A stretch of DNA of 64,000 bases. It comes from Flavivirga rizhaonensis (GTDB lineage: Bacteria > Bacteroidota > Bacteroidia > Flavobacteriales > Flavobacteriaceae). The stretch's first letter is position 1, and each line of letters opens with the position of its first letter. The position numbers and the translations under genes were made by a program. Location: assembly GCF_004791695.1 (NCBI RefSeq), contig NZ_SRSO01000021.1, positions 35,720 to 99,719 of the forward strand, in the 5' to 3' direction. This document shows positions 63,989-64,000 of the stretch, one piece after another. The notes below the pieces were generated by a model that was given only the letters and a program-made list of their open reading frames with translations, had not been told where the DNA came from and did not search any database.

Positions 63989-64000
63989 AGCTTTAGTCCC

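Overview
This window is a chromosomal segment of a marine-type member of the Flavobacteriaceae (Bacteroidota). The evidence is very AT-rich DNA, no Shine-Dalgarno-like sites before starts, Bacteroidota promoter -7 boxes (TAnnTTTG) before many genes, and lineage-marker genes: gldG, porD, a T9SS-sorted metalloprotease, a TonB receptor paired with a DUF4249 lipoprotein, a long GAPDH and monomeric isocitrate dehydrogenase. Most of it is core genome. I see no prophage, CRISPR array, complete insertion sequence or defence island.

Layout. 1-6.5 kb: end of gldG, dnaN, a repeat cluster with a 131-bp hairpin element, a DUF4870 protein, a c-type cytochrome lipoprotein, a universal stress protein and two tandem M28 peptidases. 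6.6-12 kb: tRNA-His, then a plus-strand run of a BatA-domain protein, a dihydroorotase-like protein without its metal motif, a small membrane protein, an esterase and an NTF2-like protein. 12.3-24.9 kb: a long minus-strand block with a two-component system, coaE/YbbR/glycosyltransferase, fabI, recN, porD-coaBC-rpoZ-bamD, dapA and DUF6913. 24.9-34.5 kb: a 5'-nucleotidase split into two genes, two related membrane proteins around a DoxX gene, ligA, prmC, ribD and a HAD phosphatase ending in a second 131-bp element. 34.7-45.2 kb: a secreted metalloprotease, YigZ, thioesterase, dnaA, a phosphatase, an RsmI-like methyltransferase, cell-wall enzymes including mltG, and dapF. 45.3-54.4 kb: HtrA protease, gap, trmD, rplS, an 860-bp gap with a probable structured RNA, and icd. 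54.4-63.4 kb: TonB receptor/DUF4249, an adaptor-permease-TolC export cassette without an ATPase, murQ, DUF6095 and DinB. The right edge enters the 3' end of a minus-strand rRNA operon (5S rRNA, terminator, apparent decayed 5S copy).

How genes work together. Envelope biogenesis dominates: bamD, porD, gldG, mltG, the SLT-like hydrolase, murQ, dapA/dapF and the HtrA protease. CoA and fatty-acid genes (coaE, coaBC, fabI) and replication/repair genes (dnaN, dnaA, ligA, recN) are interspersed. The most unusual items are noncoding: a predicted ~500-nt multi-hairpin RNA upstream of icd, two 131-bp elements sharing terminal repeats but carrying different inner palindromes, and a motif at nearly identical promoter spacing upstream of two related membrane-protein genes.
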